From Vibrio qingdaonensis (GTDB lineage Bacteria; Pseudomonadota; Gammaproteobacteria; Enterobacterales; Vibrionaceae), in contig NZ_JAKRRY010000027.1 in NCBI RefSeq assembly GCF_026191675.1, positions 1-64,000 on the forward strand: 64,000 bases of DNA, read 5' to 3'. Positions 1-7,935 of this stretch are shown piece by piece (position 1 is the stretch's first letter; the number at the start of each line of letters is the position of its first letter). The notes under the pieces were generated by a model. The model ran no database searches and had not been told where the DNA came from. It saw only the letters and a program-made list of their open reading frames with translations. A program made the translations under genes and the position numbers.

Positions 1-72
1 CGCTAAGCTCATTGAGCTTGATAGCCTTCTGATTCGTTATTGGTTTTTGTTGAACCTTTCCCGTCTCAGTGG
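1..72 (-). other. rRNA operon leader, partial (runs out of the window)
   Basis: This is the predicted beginning of the transcribed leader of an rRNA operon reading leftward. No mature rRNA sequence lies inside the window. The assignment rests on the adjacent P1-type promoter and on gene order: in E. coli an rRNA operon (rrnG) also lies just downstream of clpB on the same strand. The GACGG stretch just after the predicted start resembles the E. coli rrn start region. Confidence 0.7.
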
Positions 73-125
73 GGTCGCATTATAGGGAAGGATTCCGTCT
101 TGGCAAGTACTAAATTAAGCAAAAA
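72..125 (-). promoter_or_regulatory. rRNA operon P1-type promoter
   Basis: Read on the minus strand there is a -35 TTGCCA (101-106), a 16-bp spacer and a perfect -10 TATAAT (79-84), followed by GCGACCCCACTGAGACGG. The spacer end CGGAAT..TCCC, the -10 and the GCG discriminator closely match E. coli rrn P1 promoters. The 16-bp spacer and GC-rich discriminator are the features tied to stringent (ppGpp/DksA) control. The A/T-rich stretch upstream (107-125) is a plausible UP element. Confidence 0.85.
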
Positions 126-179
126 TGCACATTAGCGCTCGTTCGCACACAATTCCACCAAGTCGTCTATTTAAAATAC

Positions 180-205
180 AAAAAGGGAGCTAAAGCTCCC
201 TTTTT
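180..205 (-). terminator. clpB rho-independent terminator
   Basis: A perfect 12-bp inverted repeat (AAAAAGGGAGCT, 2-nt loop) lies 16 bp beyond the clpB stop codon. With T runs on both strands it could act bidirectionally, but it naturally ends clpB transcription before the rRNA promoter. Confidence 0.85.
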
Positions 206-221
206 GACGATTTAGAGTGAG

Positions 222-2795
222 TTATTGACTAGCAATGACATTATCATTACTCACGACCAGCCTCACTGGCTTCGATGGGTCGAGCTTTCCGGCAAGAATT
301 TCTTTAGCCAGTGGGTTCTCAACACTTTGCTGTATCGCCCTTTTTAATGGTCTCGCCCCATATACGGGGTCAAAACCAACCTTAGCAATAAACTCGAGCG
401 CTTGTTTTGAAACTGAAAGCTGATAGCCACTGTCTTCCATTCTCTGCGCTAGACGCTGTAATTGTATTGCTGCGATAGATTCAATATGCTTCGCTCCCAA
501 CGGATGGAATACAACACTCTCATCTACTCGATTTAAAAATTCGGGTTTGAAGTGTGATGTCACGACTTCCATAACCTCTCTTTTGATCCCTTCATAATCC
601 AGGACAGCAAAGTTTTCTTGTATTCGAGAGGAACCAAGGTTCGAAGTCATAATCACGACGGTGTTACGAAAATCGACCGTACGCCCCTGTCCATCAGTCA
701 AACGACCATCATCTAATACCTGAAGTAATATATTAAACACATCTGGGTGTGCTTTCTCTACCTCATCAAGCAAGATTACCGAATAAGGTTTTCTACGAAC
801 AGCCTCCGTCAGATAACCTCCTTCTTCATAACCAACATAACCTGGAGGTGCGCCGACCAAACGAGCAACAGAATGTTTTTCCATAAACTCAGACATATCG
901 ATTCTCACCATTGCATCTTCACTATCAAACATAAAGTTCGCCAGTGTTTTACAAAGTTCAGTTTTACCTACGCCTGTTGGACCAAGAAAAAGGAATGAAC
1001 CTATTGGTTTGTTAGGATCAGATAGACCCGCTCGGCTGCGTCGGATAGCATCTGAGACAACCTCAACCGCTTCTGCCTGCCCTATGACTCGCTTATGCAG
1101 CACTTCTTCCATCCGCAATAGCTTATCCTTCTCTGCTTCCAACATTTTGGAAACTGGGATCCCAGTCTGTTTGGACAGTACTTCAGCTATCTCAGCGTCA
1201 GTCACTTTATTTCGCAATAGACTCATTTCTTGCATTTCAGCTTGGGTCGCTAAGTCAAGTTGCTTTTCCAGCTCAGGAATACGCCCATACTGAAGTTCGG
1301 ACATTCTATTTAAGTCACCAGCACGACGGGCAACGTCCATATCCATTCGAGCTTGTTCTAATTCTGTTTTTATATGCTGCGTACCCGATAAGGCTGCCTT
1401 CTCAGCATTCCAGACTTCATCAAGTTCAGCGTATTCACGCTCTTTCGTTACTAATTCACTATTAAGAATGACTAAACGCTTTTCACTCGCCTCATCCTGT
1501 TCATTCTTAAGGGCTTGCTGTTCAATTTTCAGCTGAATAATTCTGCGTTCTAATTTATCTAAAGATTCCGGCTTTGAATCTATTTGTAATCGAATGCTCG
1601 ATGCAGCTTCATCGATCAGGTCAATCGCTTTATCTGGTAATTGTCTATCGGTAATATAGCGGTGTGATAGACTCGCCGCCGCAACAATTGCCGGGTCCGT
1701 AATCTCTACGTGATGATGTAGTTCATATCTTTCTTTCAAACCACGTAAGATCGCAACGGTATCTTCAACAGAAGGTTCATCAACGATAACTTTTTGAAAG
1801 CGACGCTCTAGCGCAGCATCTTTCTCAATATATTTACGATACTCATCTAATGTCGTTGCCCCTACACAGTGTAAGTCACCTCGGGCAAGTGCAGGTTTTA
1901 ACATATTCCCTGCATCCATCGCCCCTTCACCTTTACCTGCACCAACCATGGTATGCAGTTCATCAATGAACAGAATAATATTGCCTTCTTCTTTGGCAAG
2001 CTCATTCAGTACCGACTTCAAACGCTCTTCAAATTCTCCACGGTACTTGGCACCCGCGATAAGCGATCCCATATCAAGAGAAAGCACGCGGCGCCCTCGT
2101 AACCCTTCTGGTACTTCATTATTAATAATGCGTTGGGCAAGTCCCTCGACAATGGCCGTCTTCCCCACACCAGGTTCACCAATAATCACGGGATTATTCT
2201 TAGTTCGGCGCTGTAAGACTTGAATCGTACGACGAATTTCATCATCACGACCAATAACGGGATCAAGCTTGCCCTGTTCAGCTCGCTCAGTCAGATCAAT
2301 AGTGAACTTTTCTAATGCTTGTCGCTTTTCTTCTGCATTAGGGTCATCAACTTTCTGACCGCCTCTAATTTGTTCAATAGCTTGATTAATTTTCGCTTCA
2401 GATAGGCCGATTTGTTTCAATAATTGCCCTAAGGGCCCTTTATCATCAATGGCAGCCAACAAGAATATTTCTGATGAGATATAAGTATCTTGACGCTTTT
2501 GCGTCACCTTATCGCACAGATTGAAGAGTTGTCCCATTGCACTAGACAACTGAACATCGCCGCCGACGCCTGTCACTTTAGGTAACTTATCTAATAGCTC
2601 AGCTAATTTTGAACGTAACTGAACCACGTCTACATTAAGCATGGTTAGCAGGGGACGAATTGAACTGCCCTCTTGGTTAAGCAAGGCAACCATTAAGTGA
2701 ACAGGTTCGATATATTGGTGATCTCTCCCTAGCGCGAGAGATTGAGCATCAGAAATAGCGGTTTGGAATTTGCTAGTAAAACGGTCAAGGCGCAT
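222..2795 (-). CDS. clpB: ATP-dependent disaggregase ClpB
   Basis: ClpB is the cytoplasmic Hsp100 disaggregase that works with DnaK/DnaJ/GrpE to pull proteins out of aggregates. The product is 857 residues, the usual length. It shows an N-terminal Clp repeat domain (about 1-145), a first AAA+ module with Walker A GEPGVGKT (near 206), the long charged coiled-coil M domain (about 410-525) that separates ClpB from ClpA, and a second AAA+ module with GPTGVGKT (near 605). The start at 2795 (MRLDRFTSKF) is chosen over an upstream in-frame ATG at 2816 because a strong GAGGGGG ribosome-binding site precedes it and the family begins there. Upstream lies a duplicated heat-shock-type promoter. The gene ends at a strong terminator. 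Confidence 0.97.
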   Translation of the reverse strand: MRLDRFTSKFQTAISDAQSLALGRDHQYIEPVHLMVALLNQEGSSIRPLLTMLNVDVVQLRSKLAELLDKLPKVTGVGGDVQLSSAMGQLFNLCDKVTQKRQDTYISSEIFLLAAIDDKGPLGQLLKQIGLSEAKINQAIEQIRGGQKVDDPNAEEKRQALEKFTIDLTERAEQGKLDPVIGRDDEIRRTIQVLQRRTKNNPVIIGEPGVGKTAIVEGLAQRIINNEVPEGLRGRRVLSLDMGSLIAGAKYRGEFEERLKSVLNELAKEEGNIILFIDELHTMVGAGKGEGAMDAGNMLKPALARGDLHCVGATTLDEYRKYIEKDAALERRFQKVIVDEPSVEDTVAILRGLKERYELHHHVEITDPAIVAAASLSHRYITDRQLPDKAIDLIDEAASSIRLQIDSKPESLDKLERRIIQLKIEQQALKNEQDEASEKRLVILNSELVTKEREYAELDEVWNAEKAALSGTQHIKTELEQARMDMDVARRAGDLNRMSELQYGRIPELEKQLDLATQAEMQEMSLLRNKVTDAEIAEVLSKQTGIPVSKMLEAEKDKLLRMEEVLHKRVIGQAEAVEVVSDAIRRSRAGLSDPNKPIGSFLFLGPTGVGKTELCKTLANFMFDSEDAMVRIDMSEFMEKHSVARLVGAPPGYVGYEEGGYLTEAVRRKPYSVILLDEVEKAHPDVFNILLQVLDDGRLTDGQGRTVDFRNTVVIMTSNLGSSRIQENFAVLDYEGIKREVMEVVTSHFKPEFLNRVDESVVFHPLGAKHIESIAAIQLQRLAQRMEDSGYQLSVSKQALEFIAKVGFDPVYGARPLKRAIQQSVENPLAKEILAGKLDPSKPVRLVVSNDNVIASQ

Positions 2796-2831
2796 AGCAA
2801 CCCCCTCAAATGACATACGACGTTATATGAA

Positions 2832-2904
2832 ATTAAGATGGTTACACGGCAGGCATTTTTCAAGATTAAGATGGTTACACGGCAGGCATTTTTCAAGATT
2901 AAGA
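2832..2904. repeat. 33-bp perfect tandem duplication in the clpB promoter region
   Basis: Two identical 33-bp units occupy 2832-2864 and 2865-2897, followed by the first 7 bases of a third copy. The unit carries a complete heat-shock-type promoter for clpB, so the duplication doubles the promoter. It lies wholly between the pgeF stop and the clpB start and disrupts no gene. Confidence 0.95.
2836..2897 (-). promoter_or_regulatory. Tandem RpoH (sigma-32) type promoters of clpB
   Basis: On the minus strand each repeat unit carries CTTGAAA (2891-2897 and 2858-2864), a perfect sigma-32 -35 element. After 14 bp comes AACCATCT (2869-2876 and 2836-2843), a fair match to the CCCCATnT -10 element. The proximal copy would start transcription about 30 nt before the ClpB start codon. 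Heat-shock control of clpB by RpoH is well established in enterics and vibrios. Use of both copies is inferred. Confidence 0.75.
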
Positions 2905-2912
2905 GATAAAAA

Positions 2913-3641
2913 TCAGCGATTGATCCAAACAAAGCTCGCCATTCGGCCCGTTTGACCATCACGACGATAGGAAAAGAAACGTTTAGGATCAGCATACGTG
3001 CATAAACCACTTTGCGTAATATCCATCACTCCTGCTCGTTCTAATTTGAGTTGGGCAATAAATGCAAGGTCAGCTAGCCACTTGCCCGGCTCTTGCTTCG
3101 CTTGAAACGCAAGCTCAAATCTAGTGTCTAGTCGACAAAACACATTCTTGACATCGTCTCCGACCTCAAAAGCATCACGACTAATCGCTGGACCAATCCA
3201 AGCTTGAATATCTCCGGCGAAGCAATCTATCGCATTTTCAACAATACCATCAGCCAACCCCCGCCATCCTGCATGAACAGCAGCAATCTCATCTCCGTCT
3301 TTGGAAGCAAGCAGTATGGGTAAACAATCCGCTGTCATTGCAGATAGCACAACATTAGGCTGGCGAGTAAAAGTCGCATCCGCGTCAATCACGTCATTCG
3401 TAGAGGAGGTAATAATGGCGACAGTTGTCGAATGGGTTTGATTTAGCCAGATAGGTGAAGAAGGCATACTTGCCCTCTCCATTAGCTTTTGACGGTTCAT
3501 CATCACATCTGATGCACAGTCACCAACATGGGTACCGATATTCAATCCATCAAAAGGGGCTTTCGAAACCCCTTCCTCTCGCGTTGACGTCACGGAAGTG
3601 ATGGAAGGATGAGTGACCCAAGTTGGTTGAAGCGTGGACAC
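2913..3641 (-). CDS. pgeF: Peptidoglycan editing factor PgeF (YfiH, laccase-domain family)
   Basis: This is a 242-residue member of the YfiH/DUF152 family, about the length of the E. coli protein. In E. coli PgeF removes wrongly incorporated residues from peptidoglycan precursors, and relatives have copper oxidase or purine nucleoside activity. Family metal-site motifs are visible: THS (LNQTHSTTV), TADCLP and HAGWRG. Translation starts with GTG, and the rluD stop overlaps it by one base (TAGTG), so the two are probably translationally coupled. It lies between rluD and clpB as in E. coli. Confidence 0.9.
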   Translation of the reverse strand: MSTLQPTWVTHPSITSVTSTREEGVSKAPFDGLNIGTHVGDCASDVMMNRQKLMERASMPSSPIWLNQTHSTTVAIITSSTNDVIDADATFTRQPNVVLSAMTADCLPILLASKDGDEIAAVHAGWRGLADGIVENAIDCFAGDIQAWIGPAISRDAFEVGDDVKNVFCRLDTRFELAFQAKQEPGKWLADLAFIAQLKLERAGVMDITQSGLCTYADPKRFFSYRRDGQTGRMASFVWINR

Positions 3642-4618
3642 TAGTAGTCGTCCTCTTCCTTATTAAGCTTGGCATCTTGTCTCAATGCTTCTGTCATGAC
3701 GACCATATCTTGAGGGATTGGCGCATGGAACTCCATCTCCTCTCCAGAAACTGGGTGAGCAAACCTCAACATCACAGCGTGTAGTGCTTGTCTATCAAAC
3801 GCACGAATCATCGTCGTTAACTCTTCACTTGCTCCTCTAGGAATGCGGGCACGACCGCCATAAGCCGTGTCGCCTAACAATGGATGTTGCAAGTAAGACA
3901 TGTGTACACGGATCTGGTGAGTACGCCCAGTTTCCAAGCGTAGACGAAGTCTCGTATGCTCTCGGAAGTGCTCTGCAACTCGGTAGTGAGTGACCGCGGG
4001 TTTACCCAGTTCATTCACTGCCATTAGCACTCGCTTGGTCGCATGACGGCTAATGCCTTTATCGACCATGCCACCTGCCGTCATTTTACCGATCGCGATC
4101 GCTTCATATTCACGGGTAATATTACGCTTTTGTAGCGCTCTTACTAAGCGTGTTTGTGCTGGCACCGTTTTCGCGACAACCATAAGACCCGTTGTATCTT
4201 TATCCAAGCGATGGACAATACCCGCTCGCGGAACTTCAGCGATCGCCGGAAAATGATGCAATAGTGCATTCAATACCGTGCCGTCTGGAGTACCAGCTCC
4301 TGGGTGAACAACGAAATCTCTTGGCTTATTGATCACAATGATGTCATCATCTTCAAACACGATGTCTAGAGGAATGTCTTGCGCAATGAAACGCTCTTCA
4401 TCTTCTAGTTCAGCTTGAATTGTGATCGATTCTCCGCCCATTACACGAGTACGCGGCTTGGTGATAACCTCTCCGTCTACGGAGATTTTTCCCTCAAGTA
4501 ACCACTCTTTTAAGCGTGAGCGAGAAAAATCTGTGAATAATTCAGCAACAGCTTGGTCTAATCTTTGACCTAACTGGCTGTCTTTTATTGTATTTGTTAA
4601 TTCAATCTGCTGAGCCAT
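3641..4618 (-). CDS. rluD: 23S rRNA pseudouridine(1911/1915/1917) synthase RluD
   Basis: RluD makes the three pseudouridines in helix 69 of 23S rRNA. The product is 325 residues, starting MAQQIELTN. An upstream in-frame extension to 4681 is rejected because the family begins at MAQ. An S4 RNA-binding domain occupies about residues 18-80. The RluA-type catalytic domain follows, with the GIVHRLDKDTTG motif containing the catalytic Asp and the later GRTHQIRVH motif. It is divergent from bamD and co-transcribed with pgeF, the arrangement seen in E. coli. Confidence 0.95.
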   Translation of the reverse strand: MAQQIELTNTIKDSQLGQRLDQAVAELFTDFSRSRLKEWLLEGKISVDGEVITKPRTRVMGGESITIQAELEDEERFIAQDIPLDIVFEDDDIIVINKPRDFVVHPGAGTPDGTVLNALLHHFPAIAEVPRAGIVHRLDKDTTGLMVVAKTVPAQTRLVRALQKRNITREYEAIAIGKMTAGGMVDKGISRHATKRVLMAVNELGKPAVTHYRVAEHFREHTRLRLRLETGRTHQIRVHMSYLQHPLLGDTAYGGRARIPRGASEELTTMIRAFDRQALHAVMLRFAHPVSGEEMEFHAPIPQDMVVMTEALRQDAKLNKEEDDY

Positions 4619-4750
4619 ATCGAACTTTTTAAAAAACCTTGGGACTAAGTAACCACTAGTGTGGATAATGTATCCCAACATTGTATCTGTTACTTGAGTG
4701 AAAAGTAATGGAGACTGACAAATATTTACGTCAAGGAATCTCGTTTTAGT

Positions 4751-5476
4751 ATGAAACTGCTTAAACTGACAAGCTTACTTTCCCTAGCTTTGCTGTTTGG
4801 TTGTGCTGACAAAGAAGTCACCGTTCCAGATGTCCCACCATCACAACTGTACTCAGAAGCACAAGAATCACTACAAGGTGGTAATTGGACTTCAGCTATT
4901 GAGCGTTTGGAAGCGCTAGATTCTCGCTACCCTTTTGGCGCTTATACTGAACAAGTTCAGCTTGATCTCATTTATGCTTACTACAAAAATGATGACTTAG
5001 CTTTGGGCTTAGCGACCATAGAGCGATTTTCTCGATTAAATCCAACACATAATCGTTCAGACTGGGTACTGTACATGCGAGGTTTAACTCACATGGCCCA
5101 AGACCGAAACTTTATGCATGATATTTTCAAGATCGATCGCTCAGATCGAGATCCTGAGCCAGTTAAAGCTGCCTTTTCTGATTTCGACCGCCTACTAAAA
5201 CGCTACCCAAATAGTGCTTACGCTGAAGACTCACAAAAACGCCTAGTGGCTCTAAAGAACCGCTTAGCGAATTATGACCTCGCTACCGCTGATTTTTATC
5301 TGCGTCGCGAAGCATGGATCGCAGCGATCAATCGCTGCCAAGAAATACAAAAGACCTTTCCAGACACAGAGGCCGCGAGAAAATCTCTCACCATTCAAAA
5401 GAAAGCCTATGAAAAGTTAGGAATGGAAGATCAAGTTAAGCGCACCGAAACATTAATGGAACTCAATCCCGAGTAA
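4751..5476 (+). CDS. bamD: Outer membrane assembly lipoprotein BamD
   Basis: BamD is the essential lipoprotein partner of BamA in the complex that inserts beta-barrel proteins into the outer membrane. The 241-residue precursor has a short signal peptide ending in the lipobox LLFGC (Cys18). TPR-type helical repeats follow, starting near SQLYSEAQESLQGGNW. It is divergent from rluD, and a strong terminator follows. Only a distant Shine-Dalgarno (AAGGA, about 13 nt before ATG) is visible. Confidence 0.95.
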   Translation: MKLLKLTSLLSLALLFGCADKEVTVPDVPPSQLYSEAQESLQGGNWTSAIERLEALDSRYPFGAYTEQVQLDLIYAYYKNDDLALGLATIERFSRLNPTHNRSDWVLYMRGLTHMAQDRNFMHDIFKIDRSDRDPEPVKAAFSDFDRLLKRYPNSAYAEDSQKRLVALKNRLANYDLATADFYLRREAWIAAINRCQEIQKTFPDTEAARKSLTIQKKAYEKLGMEDQVKRTETLMELNPE

Positions 5477-5510
5477 ACACTGAGTCAAATCTACGCTTAA
5501 ACAAAAACAT

Positions 5511-5543
5511 AAAAAAACGCTGTCCATTGGACAGCGTTTTTTT
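5511..5543 (+). terminator. bamD terminator
   Basis: Stem ACGCTGTCC/GGACAGCGT with a 3-nt loop is flanked by seven A and seven T residues. It lies 34 bp after the bamD stop. Confidence 0.9.
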
Positions 5544-5615
5544 ATGTCATAAATTGGAAAAATATCGTTTTCATTTATATATTTATCTTTAACACAGTAG
5601 TAACAAGGATTGTAT

Positions 5616-7052
5616 GTGAAAACATTTATATTATGCTTGATGATGGCTTTCACTAGCTTTCCATCAGTTGCACTGGAACTCACTCCCCTATCTAACGACC
5701 CCTATACTGGCGATCTGGATAGCCTCACTAAACGTGGCGTGTTGCGAGTACTTGTCGCTGCTGATCTTGGCTTTTACTATATCGACAAAGGGCAACCCAA
5801 AGGCATCGGTGCAGAGCAGCTGTATCACTTCGAGAAACAACTCAAAAAGAAATATCGCCATTTAAAAGTACAAGTTATTCCCGTGCCTCGCGACGACCTC
5901 ATTCCTTCACTCATCCGAGGTTACGGTGATCTCATCATAGCTAACTTAACCGTTACCAGCCGTAGAGAAGATGTCATTCAATTCAGTAACCCAATACTTA
6001 CTGATATCAATGAATTGATTATTACCTCTGAAGACTACCCTAATCTCAGCTCGATTGAGGCATTAAGCGGCAAAGAAGTGTGGGTAAGGGCAAGTTCAAG
6101 CTATTTTGAAAGTCTTCAAACACTCAACAAAAAATTAACCGACAACAACCTGCCGCCTGTTTTTGTTCAATATTTAGAAGAAACACTGCAAGACTATGAG
6201 CTCATTGAAATGATAAAGCAGGGCTATATTGGAGCGACGATTCTAGATAGTCATAAAGCCGAATTTTGGCGTAAAACGTTCAAGGATTTAAATATACATA
6301 CCGACATGCCATTGCGAAGTAACGGTAAAATAGCTTGGGCAATGAGAAAAGAGTCACCGCAACTCGCCAAACAGGTGAATGCTTATATCAAAACAGCAAA
6401 AGGAGGCACCTTGCTTGGTAATGTTATCTATAACAAATATTTAGACAACACCTCATGGTTTGCAAGAGCGCTCGATCCTAAGTCGCTTGAGCGGTTAAAC
6501 GGCATGACTGACCTATTTAAGAAATACGCAGACAAATATGAATTCGATTTTCTCATGATTGCGGCGCAAGCTTTTCAAGAATCAAAACTCGACCAAAGCA
6601 AAGTCTCCCCAAAAGGTGCCGTCGGCATCATGCAAGTCCTCCCGAGTACGGCGAGAGATAGAAACGTTAACATCAAGAATATCAACAAAATCGATAACAA
6701 CGTTCATGCAGGGGTGAAGTACCTAAGATTTATTCGCGATCGCTATTTTAATGATGATGCCATCAGTGAGGACGACAAAGTCTATTTGTCGCTTGCCGCC
6801 TACAACGCAGGGCCTGGCAATATTTCAAAAATGAGACGTCTTGCAACAAAGCATGGCTACGATGCAAACAAGTGGTTTGGTAACGTTGAGTTAATGGCAA
6901 GGCGTAACATCAGTTCAGAGCCTGTCACCTATGTGATGAATATCAACCGTTACTTCGTTATCTACAAGCAACTTGAGTCGTTAAAAGAGATCCGGCAAGA
7001 ACAACAAGCTAAAAATAGTGATATTTCGTTTTATAAGATGCTGAATGACTGA
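5616..7052 (+). CDS. MltF-like lytic transglycosylase with an N-terminal solute-binding domain
   Basis: This is a predicted periplasmic or membrane-associated peptidoglycan-cleaving enzyme. After a signal peptide (KTFILCLMMAFTSFPSVA) comes a family-3 extracellular solute-binding domain (about residues 38-270), then an SLT (GH23) domain (about 295-450). The catalytic Glu is in AFQESKLDQ (about residue 322), and GAVGIMQV and AAYNAGPGN are the usual downstream motifs. This is the MltF architecture, but at 478 residues it is shorter than E. coli MltF (518) and not in the usual MltF neighbourhood, so it may be a paralogue. The GTG at 5616 is preferred over TTG at 5610 because AAGGA sits 6 nt upstream. 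Confidence 0.8.
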   Translation: MKTFILCLMMAFTSFPSVALELTPLSNDPYTGDLDSLTKRGVLRVLVAADLGFYYIDKGQPKGIGAEQLYHFEKQLKKKYRHLKVQVIPVPRDDLIPSLIRGYGDLIIANLTVTSRREDVIQFSNPILTDINELIITSEDYPNLSSIEALSGKEVWVRASSSYFESLQTLNKKLTDNNLPPVFVQYLEETLQDYELIEMIKQGYIGATILDSHKAEFWRKTFKDLNIHTDMPLRSNGKIAWAMRKESPQLAKQVNAYIKTAKGGTLLGNVIYNKYLDNTSWFARALDPKSLERLNGMTDLFKKYADKYEFDFLMIAAQAFQESKLDQSKVSPKGAVGIMQVLPSTARDRNVNIKNINKIDNNVHAGVKYLRFIRDRYFNDDAISEDDKVYLSLAAYNAGPGNISKMRRLATKHGYDANKWFGNVELMARRNISSEPVTYVMNINRYFVIYKQLESLKEIRQEQQAKNSDISFYKMLND

Positions 7053-7356
7053 AAAGGGGGAGAGTGCGTGACTTAAATCACACTTTCGTGTCGTGCACTT
7101 TTTGTGCGGCGGGATTTTCAGGTCGTAACAATGCCCCAAAAACAGTGGATTTTTAGCGTATTACTCTTTCAAATTTAATGAATTTTCGAATAAAGGGAAG
7201 CCTTTTTAACACGATTCCATTCGATTTTTTGCGATAGATCACATTTAATTCTCATTGAATAATGCCCTGTCACTTTAGTGATCTACATCACATTTTTTTA
7301 CTATTGAATGAGTAATCTGGAGTTAACCCATAAGGGATGTCACAGAGGAAACGCAT
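7053..7356 (+). promoter_or_regulatory. raiA control region with CRP-like sites
   Basis: This 304-bp stretch has no gene. It holds two strong CRP-type palindromes: CGTGACTTAAATCACA (7067-7082) and AGTGATCTACATCACA (7277-7292). A third, one-sided match is TGTGATCTATCGCAAA on the minus strand (7228-7243). The proximal site is centred about 41 bp upstream of the start predicted from a TAATCT -10 (7313-7318), the class II activation geometry. Catabolite control of raiA would fit its role in slow growth. Confidence 0.7.
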
Positions 7357-7695
7357 ATGAGAGTAAACATTACTGGCAAAAATATTGAGATAACCTCTGC
7401 AATCCGTGAACACATTGAAAGTAAGTTTAAAAAACTTGAGAAGTGGCAAGTTGATATCATTAGTTGCCAAACCGCTTTCAGTGAAGAGCCGAACAAACAA
7501 ATGAAATTTGAAGCTGCGATAACGGTACCCAAAGGCAAACTTGTCGCTTCCGCTTCTCATGAAGATCTCTACACAGCAGTCAATGAAGTTGAACAGAAGC
7601 TAGAACGACAACTGAATAAATTAAGACATAAGCCTGAAGCACGTCGTTCGGAAAAACTTGAATTCGAAGAAGAGATTGAAGCTGAAGTCGAATAA
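7357..7695 (+). CDS. raiA: Ribosome-associated inhibitor RaiA (protein Y)
   Basis: RaiA binds the decoding centre of the 30S subunit during stress or stationary phase and keeps 70S ribosomes idle. The product is 112 residues with the beta-alpha-beta-beta-beta-alpha HPF/RaiA fold. It starts MRVNITGKNIEIT, and the second helix reads HEDLYTAVNEVEQKLERQL. It lacks the C-terminal dimerisation domain of long HPF. The acidic tail (EFEEEIEAEVE) is typical of RaiA rather than short HPF. A good Shine-Dalgarno (AGAGGAAAC) precedes it. CRP-like sites lie upstream and pheA lies downstream, as in E. coli. Confidence 0.93.
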   Translation: MRVNITGKNIEITSAIREHIESKFKKLEKWQVDIISCQTAFSEEPNKQMKFEAAITVPKGKLVASASHEDLYTAVNEVEQKLERQLNKLRHKPEARRSEKLEFEEEIEAEVE

Positions 7696-7712
7696 CGACC
7701 ACAATTCTTTCT

Positions 7713-7738
7713 ATAGCGCCTAAGGGCGCTATTTTTTT
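7713..7738 (+). terminator. raiA terminator
   Basis: A GC-rich AGCGCC/GGCGCT stem is followed by seven T residues, 18 bp after the raiA stop. Confidence 0.85.
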
Positions 7739-7740
7739 GC

Positions 7741-7769
7741 TTGACGGTCTATGCCTGCTTCCCTATTGT
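7741..7769 (+). promoter_or_regulatory. pheL-pheA promoter
   Basis: A -35 TTGACG (7741-7746) and a -10 TATTGT (7764-7769) are separated by 17 bp. The predicted start near 7776 leaves a 24-nt leader before pheL. Confidence 0.65.
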
Positions 7770-7799
7770 GTGGTTGGGTTCAATAAAAAGTAATTTGAA

Positions 7800-7847
7800 A
7801 TGTTATACACACCTCCGTTCCTTTTTGACTTCTTTTTCCTCCAATAA
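7800..7847 (+). CDS. pheL: pheA operon leader peptide PheL
   Basis: A 15-residue peptide, MLYTPPFLFDFFFLQ, is encoded immediately before the pheA attenuator. Five of its 15 codons are Phe. As with E. coli PheL, ribosome stalling at the Phe codons when charged tRNA-Phe is scarce should favour an antiterminator structure and let transcription continue into pheA. No Shine-Dalgarno is obvious upstream, only weakly purine-rich sequence. The call rests on the Phe-codon run and the attenuator that follows. Confidence 0.88.
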   Translation: MLYTPPFLFDFFFLQ

Positions 7848-7923
7848 ACTTGGGGGCATCGTCGTTTACGAAAGAAAAGTCAAAAACGAACGGAAAGCCT
7901 CCCCAAAAGGGAGGCTTTTTTAT
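7848..7923 (+). promoter_or_regulatory. pheA attenuator (leader terminator and alternative pairings)
   Basis: The terminator hairpin is AAGCCTCCC/GGGAGGCTT (7895-7917), followed by T residues, and ends 15 bp before pheA. An earlier segment, AAAAGTCAAAAACGAACGG (7875-7893), can pair with the pheL coding region, which would be the pause or 1:2 stem. TTGGGG just after the pheL stop (7850-7855) can pair with CCCCAA in the terminator arm (7902-7907), a plausible antiterminator. Together these are the elements of a classic Phe attenuator. Confidence 0.85.
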
Positions 7924-7935
7924 AAGGATAATTCG

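Noticed and set aside
2729..3010. 93-residue ORF on the minus strand across the clpB-pgeF gap
   Set aside because: It overlaps both real genes out of frame, and its apparent internal repeat is just the 33-bp DNA duplication.
7741..7935. In-frame extension of pheA by 65 codons
   Set aside because: It would translate through pheL in another frame and through the attenuator terminator. ATG 7936 has a good ribosome-binding site and matches the family start.
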